DNA of 64,000 bases from Rana temporaria (Eukaryota; Chordata; Amphibia; Anura; Ranidae): assembly GCF_905171775.1 (NCBI RefSeq), contig NC_053501.1:14438589-14502588 (forward strand), given 5' to 3'. Of the stretch, positions 1 through 9,379 are shown piece by piece (within the stretch, counting starts at the first letter, position 1; each line of letters starts with the position of its first letter). Below the pieces are notes generated by a model. It was not told where the DNA came from, did no database searches, and saw nothing but the letters and a program-made list of their open reading frames with translations. A program made the position numbers and the translations under genes.

Positions 1-144
1 CTTTAATAATAATAATAAAATATATATATATATAATATTATATATATAAAAATAAAAAATATATAAAAAAAAACATTTTTTTACAAAAAAAAAAAAAAAA
101 AAAAGGGGGGTTGCCGTCCGGGGCCCTGGGGACCTCCGGACCCC

Positions 145-176
<32 letters not shown>

Positions 177-200
177 TTTTTTTTTTTTTTTAAAGGGGGC
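1..200. repeat. Low-complexity A/T and homopolymer tract
   Basis: TA-rich sequence followed by long A, G, A and T homopolymers. It lies in what should be the third intron of serpin gene 1, whose earlier exons are left of the window. Long homopolymers here may also carry assembly or base-calling error. Confidence 0.8.
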
Positions 201-850
201 CCCCTATTGGGTGGGGCCCCTGGGCTTGAGCCCAGTCAAGGCCAATGGTAAGTCCGGCCCTGCCTATGGGTCCCCCTAAAGCCTGCAGGATAGTTAAATG
301 ACCCTTTGCCATGAAAGTTCTAGGAAATTCAAGCTCATATGCATAACATGATCAATCGGAGTGCAATTGGGTGCAGGTGGGACACCTTATCGGTTTGCTT
401 GTAAAATGCAATTGCAGGAACAGGGGGGGGCAGTTGCCGGGGGGGGGGTGCTGCCGACATTGAGAACCCAGAGAATCTCACTACTCCTCTCTCCAGCCGA
501 GCGCCGCTTAGAACCTGGGGGGGGGGGTGTGGTGCCGAGTCATCTGTCTCATCTCTCTTCTCCTCTCTCGAGCCGAGCGCCGCAGGGGGGGGGGGGTGCC
601 GAAAGGGGTGAAATTGTCATCTATCTCATCTCTCCACTCTCCTGCTGAGAACCGGGGGGGTGGAGGCTGCTGCTAAAGAAAGTGTCATCTCTCCAGCCGC
701 AAATAGCCGGGCCCCTTACAGGTGTAATGCCTGTACCCCCCTAATGGCGCCCCTGATGGTCAGATGTCAACTTTGCCATTAACGCAAGCCCAACGCCTGC
801 TGACATGGGTCCTTACATTGAATGTGTGACCATGTGCAAAATCAAAAGTG
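201..850. other. Intronic G-run-rich sequence, no gene seen
   Basis: Repeated short blocks with G8-G10 runs next to CATCTCTC-type motifs around 420-680 look like a degenerate tandem repeat. The open frame at 361-648 is built from these runs and has no recognisable domain. I see no gene here. Confidence 0.5.
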
Positions 851-1440
851 GTATATACACTATATTACCAAAAGTTTTTGGCGTCTGCCTTTACACCCAC
901 ATGAACTTGAATGGCATCCCAATCTTAGTCTGTTAGGGTTCAATATACCCTTTGCCAGTCAAGTTCCTTAATCCAAAACACGCTCATCCATGTCTTTATG
1001 GACCTTGCTTTGTGCACTGGTGTTGGAACAACAAAGTTGGGAGCGTGAAATTGTCCAAAATGTCTTGGTATGCTGACGCCTTAAGAGTTCCCTTTAGCCA
1101 ACCCCTGAAAAACAACCCCACACCATAATCCTCCCTCCACCAAATGATTTGGACCAGTGCACTTAAAAGGTCCATAAAGACATGGATGAGTGAGTCTGGG
1201 GTGGAGGAACTTGATTGGCCTGCACAGAGTCCTGACTTCAACCTAATAGAACACCTTTATGATGAATTAGATGGAGACTGCAAGCCAGGCCTTCTCATCC
1301 AACATCAGTGCTTGACCTCACAAATGCACTTCTGGAAGAATGGTCAAACATTTCCATAGACACTCCTAAAACTTGTGGACAGTCTTCCCAGAAGAGTTGA
1401 AGCTGTTCTAGCTGCAAAGGGGGTGGCTGCACTACTGCTG
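851..1440 (+). mobile_element. Tc1-like transposon remnant (transposase C-terminal part)
   Basis: The left end reads like a Tc1 terminal repeat (ACTATATTACCAAAAGTTTT). Around 1144-1430 the + strand encodes a decayed transposase end. It includes a motif resembling DWPAQSPDFNLIEHLYDEL, which is the third catalytic (E) block of Tc1 DDE transposases, and a SLPRRVEAVLAAKG-like tail. The DNA-binding region and most of the catalytic core are missing and frames are broken. It cannot be an active element. Confidence 0.8.
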
Positions 1441-2184
1441 CTCTCCTGAGCTTCAGTGAGGCCTACTGATCCTGGAAGCTTGATTACTTCCCATACCCAA
1501 AGTGGATGCAGGAATCTGGGGTAGACCCAGGGGAGGATCCCCCAGATGGCCAGAGTACCGGTCCTCTCATACCAGTGTTTGAGGACCTGGGAAATGGCCC
1601 AGATAAAGGTGAAAGCCTGGCAACCAACAGAAAGAAGGTTTGTGCGAGGATTGCGAGAATCGCTAAGGAGGAAGAAGTCCTGGCGACCTTGATGTTTGAC
1701 TTCAAGCATAAAAAAATTACAAGTGACCGGCTGCACAGTTTCAAGAAAAGACAGAGTTAATGGCTTTGGAGGCCAAAGTGGAAAAGCAGAGTCTGCTGGT
1801 GGCCACATTAAAAAAAAACAGCGGTGCTTTCAAGGAGAAGTATCAAGGATACTCGCTTCCATGCAATGCGCAGAGGGGCCATAGAGGCCAGTGGAGGGCA
1901 GGCATCACCAGAGTGCAAGAAGCCAAGGTCAGTACAAAGCAAAAAAATGTCTATGGGCTTGGACTGTTTCTGGCCAGCACGCTGGAAAATCTTTGCATCC
2001 CGAGCCAATTATCAGTATGCCTGCAAATGGGGGGCGTGACCGAATGGCTCGAAAAGCACTGGTTATACCCCTAACCTAATGTCCGCAGCACGGCGGTCTG
2101 GAAGTCCCGATGTTTGATATGGCTTATTCTATCCTCTGTGATATCACCCTCTGTGATACAAGCTGAGAGACAAGCTGCAGCATA
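1441..2184. other. Unclassified intronic region with overlapping short open frames
   Basis: Several short + strand open frames overlap here (1506-1760, 1760-2074, 1824-2039). The pieces are lysine- and glutamate-rich with a possible short helical stretch near 1750-1810. I recognise no family. They may be the decayed coding part of an unidentified transposon. No splice-site or start context supports a host gene. Confidence 0.35.
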
Positions 2185-2445
2185 TGTCCATTAGGGATGA
2201 GCTTCGTGTTCGAGTCAAACCCATGTTCGACTCGAACATCGTATTTTCGATCGTTCGTTGAAAGACGAACGTTACGAGCCGTTCGGGCCAAATTCGAATG
2301 ACGCGTCACGGCCCATATTTCACTGCGGCATTGCTGGCTGTTGATTGGCCAAGCATGCACTATGACCCGCATGCTTGGCCAATCACAGCGCCGTCAGTAC
2401 AGAGAGCCGTAATTATGGCTCAGGGCTTTAGTACACGCCTCACAC

Positions 2446-2454
2446 TATAAAAGG
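2446..2454 (+). promoter_or_regulatory. TATA box inside an interspersed repeat
   Basis: TATAAAAGG preceded by a CG-rich segment and followed by GC-rich sequence resembles an RNA polymerase II core promoter. It sits within a transposon-like repeat in an intron, so if functional it probably belonged to the repeat rather than a host gene. Confidence 0.4.
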
Positions 2455-2582
2455 CCGTCTGCAGGGCGGCCTTGTGTAGTGTGTTGCGGCGCTGGTTAGA
2501 GATCAGTCCTAGAGAGAGAGAGTGTATTTTTTTTCTAGGTAGATAGAGCAGGCAGGCTAGTCAGTTAAAGTTACAGTGTGTA

Positions 2583-3170
2583 CAGGCCCGGATTTCCCAC
2601 AAGGCCACTGAGGCCAGGCCTTGGGGCGGCAGGGCTCCAAGGGGCGGCAGTGGCATGGAGTCCCCCGACGCCCGGAACATACAGTTGAGGGCGGTAAGTT
2701 ATGGGGGAATCCGCTCGTTCGTTAAGAAGTGATTGCGGCGATGCTCTTCCCATCTCAGCTGTGACAGGAGTTCTAGCACAGTGCTAGGACTCCTGTTTTG
2801 GAGGTGACAGGGTCAATAAAGAGAACATGTCACCTCCAATTGCTATCACACAGAAAATAGTTTTCTCCTGTGTGATAGCAAAAAAGTTAAGTGAACAAAA
2901 AATGATAAAAAATAATTAAATTAATAAAATAAAAAAGTAAATAATAAGAAAAATAATAAGAAAATTATACAAAAATTTAAAAAAGTAAGCGACAAGCTAC
3001 AAATAAATAAAAATAAAAAAGTGATAAAAAAGTAAAAAAACAAACAAAACATATCTGAACTGACTGTGCCGCACATTCTCCGTTGATTTGGGGGGGGGGT
3101 TCGGTTGGCGGGGAGGGGGTGCATTGTGGAACCTGGCCTTGGGGCGACAGGGAGAGCAAATCCGGCCCTG
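2583..3170. mobile_element. hAT-like non-autonomous element with 8-bp target duplication
   Basis: The element begins CAGGCCCGGATTT and ends AAATCCGGCCCTG, an inverted terminal repeat of hAT type. It is flanked by a perfect 8-bp direct repeat AGTGTGTA (2575-2582 and 3171-3178). There is no transposase; the interior is T/A-rich with G runs. Confidence 0.85.
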
Positions 3171-3475
3171 AGTGTGTAGAGGATATATATACATCCCAGG
3201 TGTTGTACCCCCTCACAGCATGCCCAGCGAGGCCCAAACCTCCTGATTGGTCGCTGGGAGAGAACACCCAAACCTCAACTCCACTGCTGCCACCTACCGC
3301 ACCGGGGTGGGAAAACACCCCTGCACGCCAGAATGAGCCCACAGCACAGCCAAGCTGACGCAGAGACCCTAATCAAATGGTTGCAAATTGGAATCGGAGT
3401 CACTTACACTCTGATTACCCCTAAATTTCGATAGCACCGGTTACCTTAGAAGTAACCAGGCGCTACATATATATA

Positions 3476-3892
3476 TATGTCGTATAATATAATAGTGATA
3501 TTTCTCTTTGTTGAAAAAAAAAACTTTTGTTCATATATTATAGGTTGAAGTAAGCCTTTATTATTATGTTTAAGTCGTGTATACAATATGTTATGCATTT
3601 CAATTTAGAAAAATATCTTTGTTTTGTTTTATAAATGGTCCATTTTCTTAATTTTCTATTGTGAACAAAATTTGGATTTATAAGATTTGCAAATTATTGC
3701 ATTCTGTTTTTATGTAGATTTTACACAGCGGCCCAACTTTATGGAATTGGGGGTTGTATGCAACTGGCAGGATCACCTATTGAAAATAAAAGAAAAAAAG
3801 CCTGAAAAATAAAAAACTTTGTTGCACTTATTTTTCAAATACTGTTTGTCTCGGTATCATTCCCCCCTCTTGTTTCTTTTATCTTCCCACAG
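3476..3892. other. AT-rich intron end of serpin gene 1
   Basis: AT-rich, with no gene or clear repeat boundary. It ends in a good polypyrimidine tract and CCCACAG acceptor before the serpin exon at 3893. Confidence 0.6.
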
Positions 3893-4040
3893 CCTTGTGG
3901 ATCTCAGCATCCCCAAGTTTACAGTCGCTGGCGATGTTGACCTAAAACAAGTCCTACCTAAAATGGGAATAGTTGATTTGTTTTCCAACAGCGCAGATCT
4001 TTCTGGAATCACTGGGGCTCCTGACCTGAAAATTTCACAG
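3893..4040 (+). CDS. Serpin gene 1 penultimate coding exon
   Basis: The exon runs from a CCCACAG acceptor to a CAG|GTGAAT donor. It carries one leading base that completes a split codon, then 49 codons ending in phase 0. The product covers the s3B/s2B region and helix I of the serpin fold. Confidence 0.92.
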
Positions 4041-7000
4041 GTGAATTTTGTCTTTTATTTTTATTTTTTTTTTTTTTAAAGTTATCTTAGGCCCCTTTCA
4101 CACTGCCGGACCGTTCAGGTCCGCCTGTCAGTTTATTCGGCGGACCTGAACGGACGCTCCATGCTTGTCTATGGAGCATCGGATGTCAGCGGTGACCATG
4201 TCCGCTGACATCCGATCCGCTAAAATCAGACGGGTAGCGATACGTCGCCATCCGTCCTGGCAGATCGGAATGGGTGAGATCTGATGAAAATGGACACCCT
4301 TTTTAACAGGGTTATGTTAGTACCGTATTTGCTGGCGTATAAGACGACCTTTTATACTTAAAACTTTGGCTCAAAAATCGGGGGTCGTCTTATACGCCGA
4401 ATGCAGACTGCAGGCATCCATTTTTGAAAAGCCACGCCTCCTCCTCGTGCCGTTCCGTGATGGGCTCAGTGATCCGCCTATCACGGACGTTGTCTTGTCC
4501 TCAGCCTCTGCTAGGAAACTGAGTGTTCCGCCTATCACGGAACAGCATGAGGAAGAGGCGCGGCTTTTAAAAAATGGTCGCCCACAGTCTGACCCACTCT
4601 GTCAGGCATAAAGTAATGAAAATCGGCGATGTGAGGTGAGGCAATGGCACGGTGAGGTGAGGCAATGGCACGGTGAGGTGAGGTGAGGCGAGGCGAGGCA
4701 ATGGCACGGTGAGGTGAGGCGAGGCAATGGCACGGTGAGGTGAGGCGAGGCAATGGCACAGTGAGGTGAGGCACAGTGAGGTGAGGTAATGGCACAGTGA
4801 GGTGAGGCACAGTGAGGTGAGGCAATGGCACAGTGAGGTGAGGCACAGTGAGGTGAGGCAATGGCACAGTGAGGTGAGGCACAGTGAGGTGAGGCAATGG
4901 CACAGTGAGGTGAGGTAATGGCACAGTGAGGTGAGGCACAGTGAGGTGAGGCAATGGCACAGTGAGGTGAGGCAATGGCACAGTGAGGGGTCATCTTATA
5001 CGGCTCGTATATCCCAAAACCAACATTTTAGCTGGAAAATTAGGGGATCGTCTTATACGCCCAGACGCCTTATATGCTGGCAAATACGGTATTTTTTGCT
5101 AGAAAATTACATTTATTTATTTTTTAGCAGAGACCCTAGGGAATAAAATGCCAAAAGTGGCAATTTTTTATGTCACATGATATTTGCGCAGCAGTTTTTC
5201 AAACTCAATTTTTTGGGAAAAAATACAATATAATGCATGTTACGCGGAGTAAATAAATACCAAACATGTCACGCTTTAAGATTGCGCACGCTTACGGAAT
5301 GGTGACAAGCTACAGTAATTAATAATCTCCATAGGCGACCCTTTATAAAATTTCTACAGGTTACCAGTTTTTAGAGTTGCAGAGGAGGTCCAATGCTGGA
5401 ATTATTGCTCTCACTCTAACGTTCGCCGTGATACCTCACATGTGTGGTGCAAATACCGTTTACATTTGTGTGTGCTACTTATGTATGCGTTCACTTCTGC
5501 ACACGGGGTATGTTACTTTTTTCTTTTTTATATATATTTTCTTTTTACACTGTGCCTTTAATGTTTTTTTTTTATCACTTTTATTCCTTTTACAAAGAAT
5601 GTAAAAACCCCCTGTAATAGAAATAAGGATGACAGGTGCACTTTATAGAGAGATCTGGGGTAAATAGGAAGTTTCACGATGTCGCGAAAAATTAAGTTCA
5701 ATGATTCCGAGCATGCGTCAAATTGATTCCGAGCATGCATAGGATTTTTGTGCGTCGGAATTGGCTACACACGATCGGAAATTCCAACAAGAACTTTTGT
5801 TGTCTGAAAATTTGAGAACCAGCTCTCAAACAGTTGTTGTCGGAAATTCCGACAGCAAATGTCCGATGGAGCCTACACACGGTCGGAAATTCTGTACGCG
5901 GCATTAGGGTTAAGGGCTAGGGTTAAAGTTTCAGGTTAAATATTAGGATTGCATTTTAGTGTTTGGGTTACATTTTAGGGTTCTGGTTAAATGTTAGGGT
6001 TAAATATTAGTGTTAATGGTTAAGGGCTAGGATTAAATTCTAGGGTTAAATTGTACGGTTTGTGTTAAATGTTTTAGATTTAAATGTTAGGGTTAAGGGC
6101 TAGTGTAAAGGTGTAGGGTTAAATGTTAGGGTTCGGGTTACACTTTTGTGTTCAGGTAAAACGTTAGGGTTCAATTTTAAGGGTTAGGAGAAAATTTAAG
6201 GGTAAGTAATACATTTTAGGGTTAGAGTTAATTGTTAGGGTTAGTCTTAAGGGCTAGGGTTAAAGTTTTAGGTTAAATTTGAGGGTTCGAGTAAAATTTT
6301 AGGGTCAGTGCTAAGGGCTATTTTTGGGGTGAAGTGTTGGGGTTAATTTGTAGTGTTTAGGTAAAATTTTAGGGTCAAATGTTAGGGTAAGGCCGGGTAC
6401 TAACGAGCAAACATGTACGATGAAACCGGTCCGTCGGACCGTTTTCACCGTACATGTCTGCCCGAGGGCTTCTGTACGATGGCTGTACTAACCATCGTAC
6501 AGAAGTCCGCGCGTAAACAATACGCGGGGCGTGGCCGCGTCGTCGCTGCGACGATGACGCGGCGATGACACGGCGACGTGGGCGGGCCTGCCATTTAAAT
6601 GCTTCCACGCATGCGTCAAACTCATTCAATGCATGCGAGGGACGGCGGGCGCTCGGACATGTACGGTAGGTCTGTACTGACGACCGTACATGTCCGAGCG
6701 GGCAGGATTCCAGCGGACGGTTTTAAAACACGTCCAGGAATATTTGTCTGCTGGGAAAAGGCCCGGCGGGCAAATGTTTGCTGGAAATCTGCCCGCTCGC
6801 GCCTACACACGACCGAACATGTCTGCTGAAACTGGTCCGCGGACCAGTTTCAGCATACATGTTTGGTCGTGTGTACGGGGCCTTAGGGTTAAAGGCTAGG
6901 GTTAAATTTTAGGGTTTGGTTTAAATGTTTGGGTAACATTTTAGGGTTAGGGTTACATTTTAGGGTTCACGTTAAATGGTAGGGGCAAATGTTAGATTTC

Positions 7001-7757
7001 ATGTTAAGGTTTAGGGTTACATTTTAGGTTTATGGTTAAATTTTAGGACTTGGGTTAAATGTTAGGAGTAAAATTCTAGGGTTAAATGTTAGTTAGTGTT
7101 TTAAGGCTAAGGCCCCTTTCACACGGGGCGTATCAGTAATGATCCGCCCCGTGAACCTCCGCTTGCTCCCTGCTGAGCCGACGGATGACAGGGTGGTCTC
7201 CGCACACTGTGCAGGGACCGCCCTGTCTTTTCTCCGCTCTCACCTATGGGGGGATCGGATGAACACGGACCATCTAACTTTAGCATAGTGCCCATACTGA
7301 AAGTAAGGGGGCGCCACAAACAGAACTGTCATACTTTCCTATTAGCCCCAAAAAAAATAATGCATAACGCATCAAACATATGTCGACAATGCAAAATACA
7401 CCAAAAACGCATCAACTGCAACCTGCATAGATGTGAACCGAATCTTAAAGGATTACACAGTTGTATTAAAAGGTGGTTTGTATATCTAAAGTTTAAATTT
7501 ACAAAAATGTTTCATATTGTGGTATAAAATGTATTTAAATCTGTTTTTTTTTTTTTTCTCCTCTGCAGGCGGTTCACAAAGCGAAGATCAACGTAGATGA
7601 GAAGGGGACGGAGGCTGCTGGGGCCACGGTCATGGAGGCCGTTCCGATGAGACTTCCTGTGCAGATTAGACTGAATCATCCGTTCTCATTTCTTATTTAT
7701 GACCACGAAACCAGAAGTACTCTCTTCATGGGGAAAATCGTAAACCCAAAGAACTAA
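3893..7757 (+). CDS. Serpin gene 1, alpha-1-antitrypsin-like, 3' part only
   Basis: Two exons encode the last third of a secreted serine protease inhibitor of clade A. The first (3893-4040) is 148 nt, the length I recall for human SERPINA1 exon IV, and enters in phase 2. It contains LSIPKFTVAG and the DLFSNSADLSGIT block. The second (7569-7757) encodes VHKAKINVDEKGTEAAGA, the conserved strand 5A plus reactive-loop hinge, then the loop and NHPFSFLIYD, close to the serpin C-terminal signature. Counting 14 residues from the hinge glycine puts P1 at Met and P1' at Arg, with Pro at P2 as in alpha-1-antitrypsin. Small residues at P12-P9 support an inhibitory serpin. A Met P1 fits elastase-like targets; the Arg at P1' is unusual. 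The first three exons lie outside the window. An AATAAA follows the stop by about 30 nt. Confidence 0.93.
4090..4317. repeat. Palindromic interspersed repeat
   Basis: It begins GGCCCCTTTCACACTGCC and contains nested palindromes (CGTTCAGGTCCGCC against GGCGGACCTGAACG; CCATGCTTGTCTATGG; GATGTCAGCGG against CCGCTGACATC). A similar GGCCCCTTTCACAC start occurs at about 7111. It is probably a foldback MITE; the right boundary is unclear. Confidence 0.55.
4321..5091. mobile_element. TA-flanked MITE with an expanded internal minisatellite
   Basis: The termini TACCGTATTTGCTGGCGTAT and the inverted TGCTGGCAAATACGGTA pair with each other, with TA at each edge as in Tc1/mariner-type MITEs. Subterminal GTCTTATACG repeats also pair. 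The middle is occupied by the minisatellite at 4630-4990. Confidence 0.75.
4630..4990. repeat. GGTGAGGCAATGGCACAGTGA minisatellite
   Basis: Tandem units of about 21 bp and shorter 11-bp half units (GGTGAGGCACA) alternate over about 360 bp. The unbroken reverse-strand frames through it are repeat artefacts. Confidence 0.9.
5092..5902. repeat. Interspersed AT-rich repeat, family also at 25480-26340 and 60945-61270
   Basis: Shared landmarks include AGAAAATTAC..TTTTAGCAGA..CCCTAG, CAGCAGTTTTTCAAA, ACCTCACATGTGTG and GATCTGGGGT. The last 170 bp hold an inverted pair built on CGGAAATTCCGAC. Probably a non-autonomous DNA transposon; termini were not resolved. Confidence 0.5.
5903..6390. repeat. Degenerate telomere-like repeat, left part
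   Basis: Irregular array of TTAGGG, GGTTAAAT and GGGCTAGGGTTAAA motifs. It continues after the MITE at 6883-7110. The TTAGGG vertebrate telomere hexamer is frequent but not in clean tandem. Confidence 0.75.
6391..6882. mobile_element. Harbinger-like MITE, copy A
   Basis: This 492-bp element starts GGCCGGGTAC and ends GTACGGGGCC. Inside are strong palindromes around ACATGTACGG and the CCGAACATGTCTGCTGAAAC hairpin. Copy B at 29503-29984 has the same content in inverted order. Flanking TAA and TTA fit a three-base TWA target, though they do not match exactly here. Confidence 0.75.
6883..7110. repeat. Degenerate telomere-like repeat, right part
   Basis: Continuation of the TTAGGG/GGTTAAAT array after the inserted MITE. 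Followed at 7111-7290 by a fragment of the GGCCCCTTTCACAC repeat. Confidence 0.75.
7569..7757 (+). CDS. Serpin gene 1 terminal coding exon with reactive loop
   Basis: The acceptor is TCTCCTCTGCAG after a long T tract. The exon has 62 codons and a TAA stop, ending GKIVNPKN. It holds hinge residues GTEAAGA, the loop TVMEAVPM-RLP and the C-terminal strands. Confidence 0.93.
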   Translation, partial: AVHKAKINVDEKGTEAAGATVMEAVPMRLPVQIRLNHPFSFLIYDHETRSTLFMGKIVNPKN

Positions 7758-7787
7758 TTCTCTGCACACATCATCACTTGTGCCTGC

Positions 7788-7793
7788 AATAAA
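7788..7793 (+). terminator. Polyadenylation signal of serpin gene 1
   Basis: AATAAA lies 31 nt after the TAA stop and is followed by a TGTTGT-containing stretch. This gives a very short 3' untranslated region. Confidence 0.85.
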
Positions 7794-7902
7794 GATGATA
7801 CTATGTTGTAATACGACTTTTCATGGTGTATTTTATTTGCAATCTGTAACTTTACAGCAGAGGCTTCGGCATGTACATGCATTTTACCTACTGGCCACTG
7901 TC

Positions 7903-9371
7903 TAGGGTTGCCACCTTTTCTCAAACCCGAACACTTTAGCGGCGCACAGCATCCTTTTTTATAATATAAACCAGCCCTCCAAATTTACACTCGCCTGCTC
8001 GCATTTTGCGAGTAAATTTTGAGGGCTGGCGAGCGTGGGCTGCCTGGGAGCAGGGGGGGCGAGCAAGGAGAGGAGAGTCGGCGCTGCCATCTGGTTGTTC
8101 AGAGCGCGGGGAACATTACAGCTTTCAATTCAATAGCTGTGTGTGTTCCCCTGCCGCGCGTGTCATGTACAGCCCCTCCCCCTTGTCCGGGCACTTTGAT
8201 AGACAGATCACCCATCCCAGGATGCCGGCAGCTCCTGCTCCTCTCCTACCCAGCACAGGTAGGCTGCAATTGTGGGGGGACTCTGGCTGCAATTGTGGGG
8301 GGACTCTGGCTGCGAAATGGGGACATTTTGCTGCATTGGGGACATTTTGCTGCACTGGGGACACATGCTGTATTGGTAGACATCGGCAGGCTGCATTTTT
8401 GGGCACGGATAAAGTTGTTGTTAATATTTATTTTTATAACTTAATTTTGCATAAAACATTTAAGTGTCATTTTATGAGATTTATGAGGGCGTGTCTAGGG
8501 GCGGGATTAGGGGGTGGGACATGGTAGTGGTTGGGCGGGGCAACTGGTGGCGAGTACACCTTGAGGCCTGGCTAGTAGCTCAGGACTTGAAATTTTGAGC
8601 CCTGATATAAACTATACATATATTTTGCAATTAAATAACATTTATAATCAAATGAAGTTAATCACGAGAGTCCCCCTTTACATCAGAGTCCTCAGAGTTC
8701 CCCTTTTACATCTGAACTCACGGAGTTCCCTTTCACTGTAAGGGGGGACTCTGCAGACTCTGATGTAAGGGAGAACTCTGGGGCCTCGAACATAAGGAAT
8801 GCTCTGGCAACCCTGATTTAAGGGGGAACACTAAGAACTTTGATGTACGGAGAGGCCTCTGATGTAAGGGGGAACACTGTGGCTTCTGGTGTAGAACTCT
8901 GATGTAAGGGGTGCTCTGAGGACTCTGAATTGTCTTAGTGTACTCAGAGGCAGGGGGGAGACTTCAGTCACAGACAGGGATGGATGGTGAGCTCACTCAC
9001 CCCTTGGCAATCAGCACCTCTCATCCAGATGTATATGAGGCTGCTGGACTTCAAATTTACGACCCAACTTTCCTTTTCTGAGGCACAGTGCCGGGGATTG
9101 AATTGCGGGCAGACACAGAGGGGTAGGGGCGAGAGGAAGAGGAGCAGATCAAGCCCTCTGTGTGGGGGGAGAGGTAATTGTTAATTCTGGCTTTGGGCAG
9201 TGTGAAAGAGTGTAACGGACACTCTCGACTTACATAACTGCAGCCAGCAACCCTGCTGGGAAGCCATAGTCTGGTCTGAATAATGTGTCCGGGTTGCAGG
9301 TGGTCTGAAACTCGAACGCATGATTCCAAACCCGGACTGTCTGGGTGAATCCCGGACAGGTGGCAACCTTA
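7903..9371. mobile_element. hAT-like element with nested insertion
   Basis: Ends TAGGGTTGCCACCT and AGGTGGCAACCTTA form an inverted repeat. Flanks CCACTGTC (7895-7902) and GAACTGTC (9372-9379) match at 6 of 8 positions, fitting a decayed hAT target duplication. The interior holds the element at 7972-8604 and a degenerate CTCTGATGTAAGGGGG tandem repeat near 8690-8940. Confidence 0.65.
7972..8604. mobile_element. hAT-like element nested in another, perfect 8-bp duplication
   Basis: It begins CAGCCCTCCAAATTT and ends AAATTTTGAGCCCTG. The perfect flanking repeat ATATAAAC is at 7964-7971 and 8605-8612. Internal tandem GGGGACTCTGGCTGC and GGGGACATTTTGCTGC units explain the long forward frames at 8006-8527. 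Confidence 0.85.
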
Positions 9372-9379
9372 GAACTGTC

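Larger units (their letters stand above)
2185..3475 (+). mobile_element. Unclassified interspersed repeat carrying a TATA box, split by a hAT-like element
   Basis: The block before the hAT insertion contains GTTCGAGTCAAACC-like sequence, an inverted GCATGCTTGGCCAAT pair and a TATA box. The block after it (3179-3475) is closely similar in order and content to 48925-49190 (GCGAGGCC, CCTGATTGG, GAGACAGAGACCC-like, GTAACCAGGCGCTACA). That marks it as a dispersed repeat family. Its class is uncertain. Confidence 0.55.
4041..7568. other. Intron between the two serpin gene 1 exons
   Basis: The intron is filled with repeats listed separately: a palindromic repeat, a TA-flanked MITE, a telomere-like array and a Harbinger-like MITE. 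No additional serpin exon was recognised. Confidence 0.8.

Noticed and set aside
4535..4994. Reverse-strand frames PLPHLTVPHLTV and similar
   Set aside because: Both are translations of the minisatellite inside the MITE at 4321-5091.
8006..8527. 173-codon open frame downstream of serpin gene 1
   Set aside because: It lies wholly inside a hAT-like non-autonomous element with internal short tandem repeats and has no domain.
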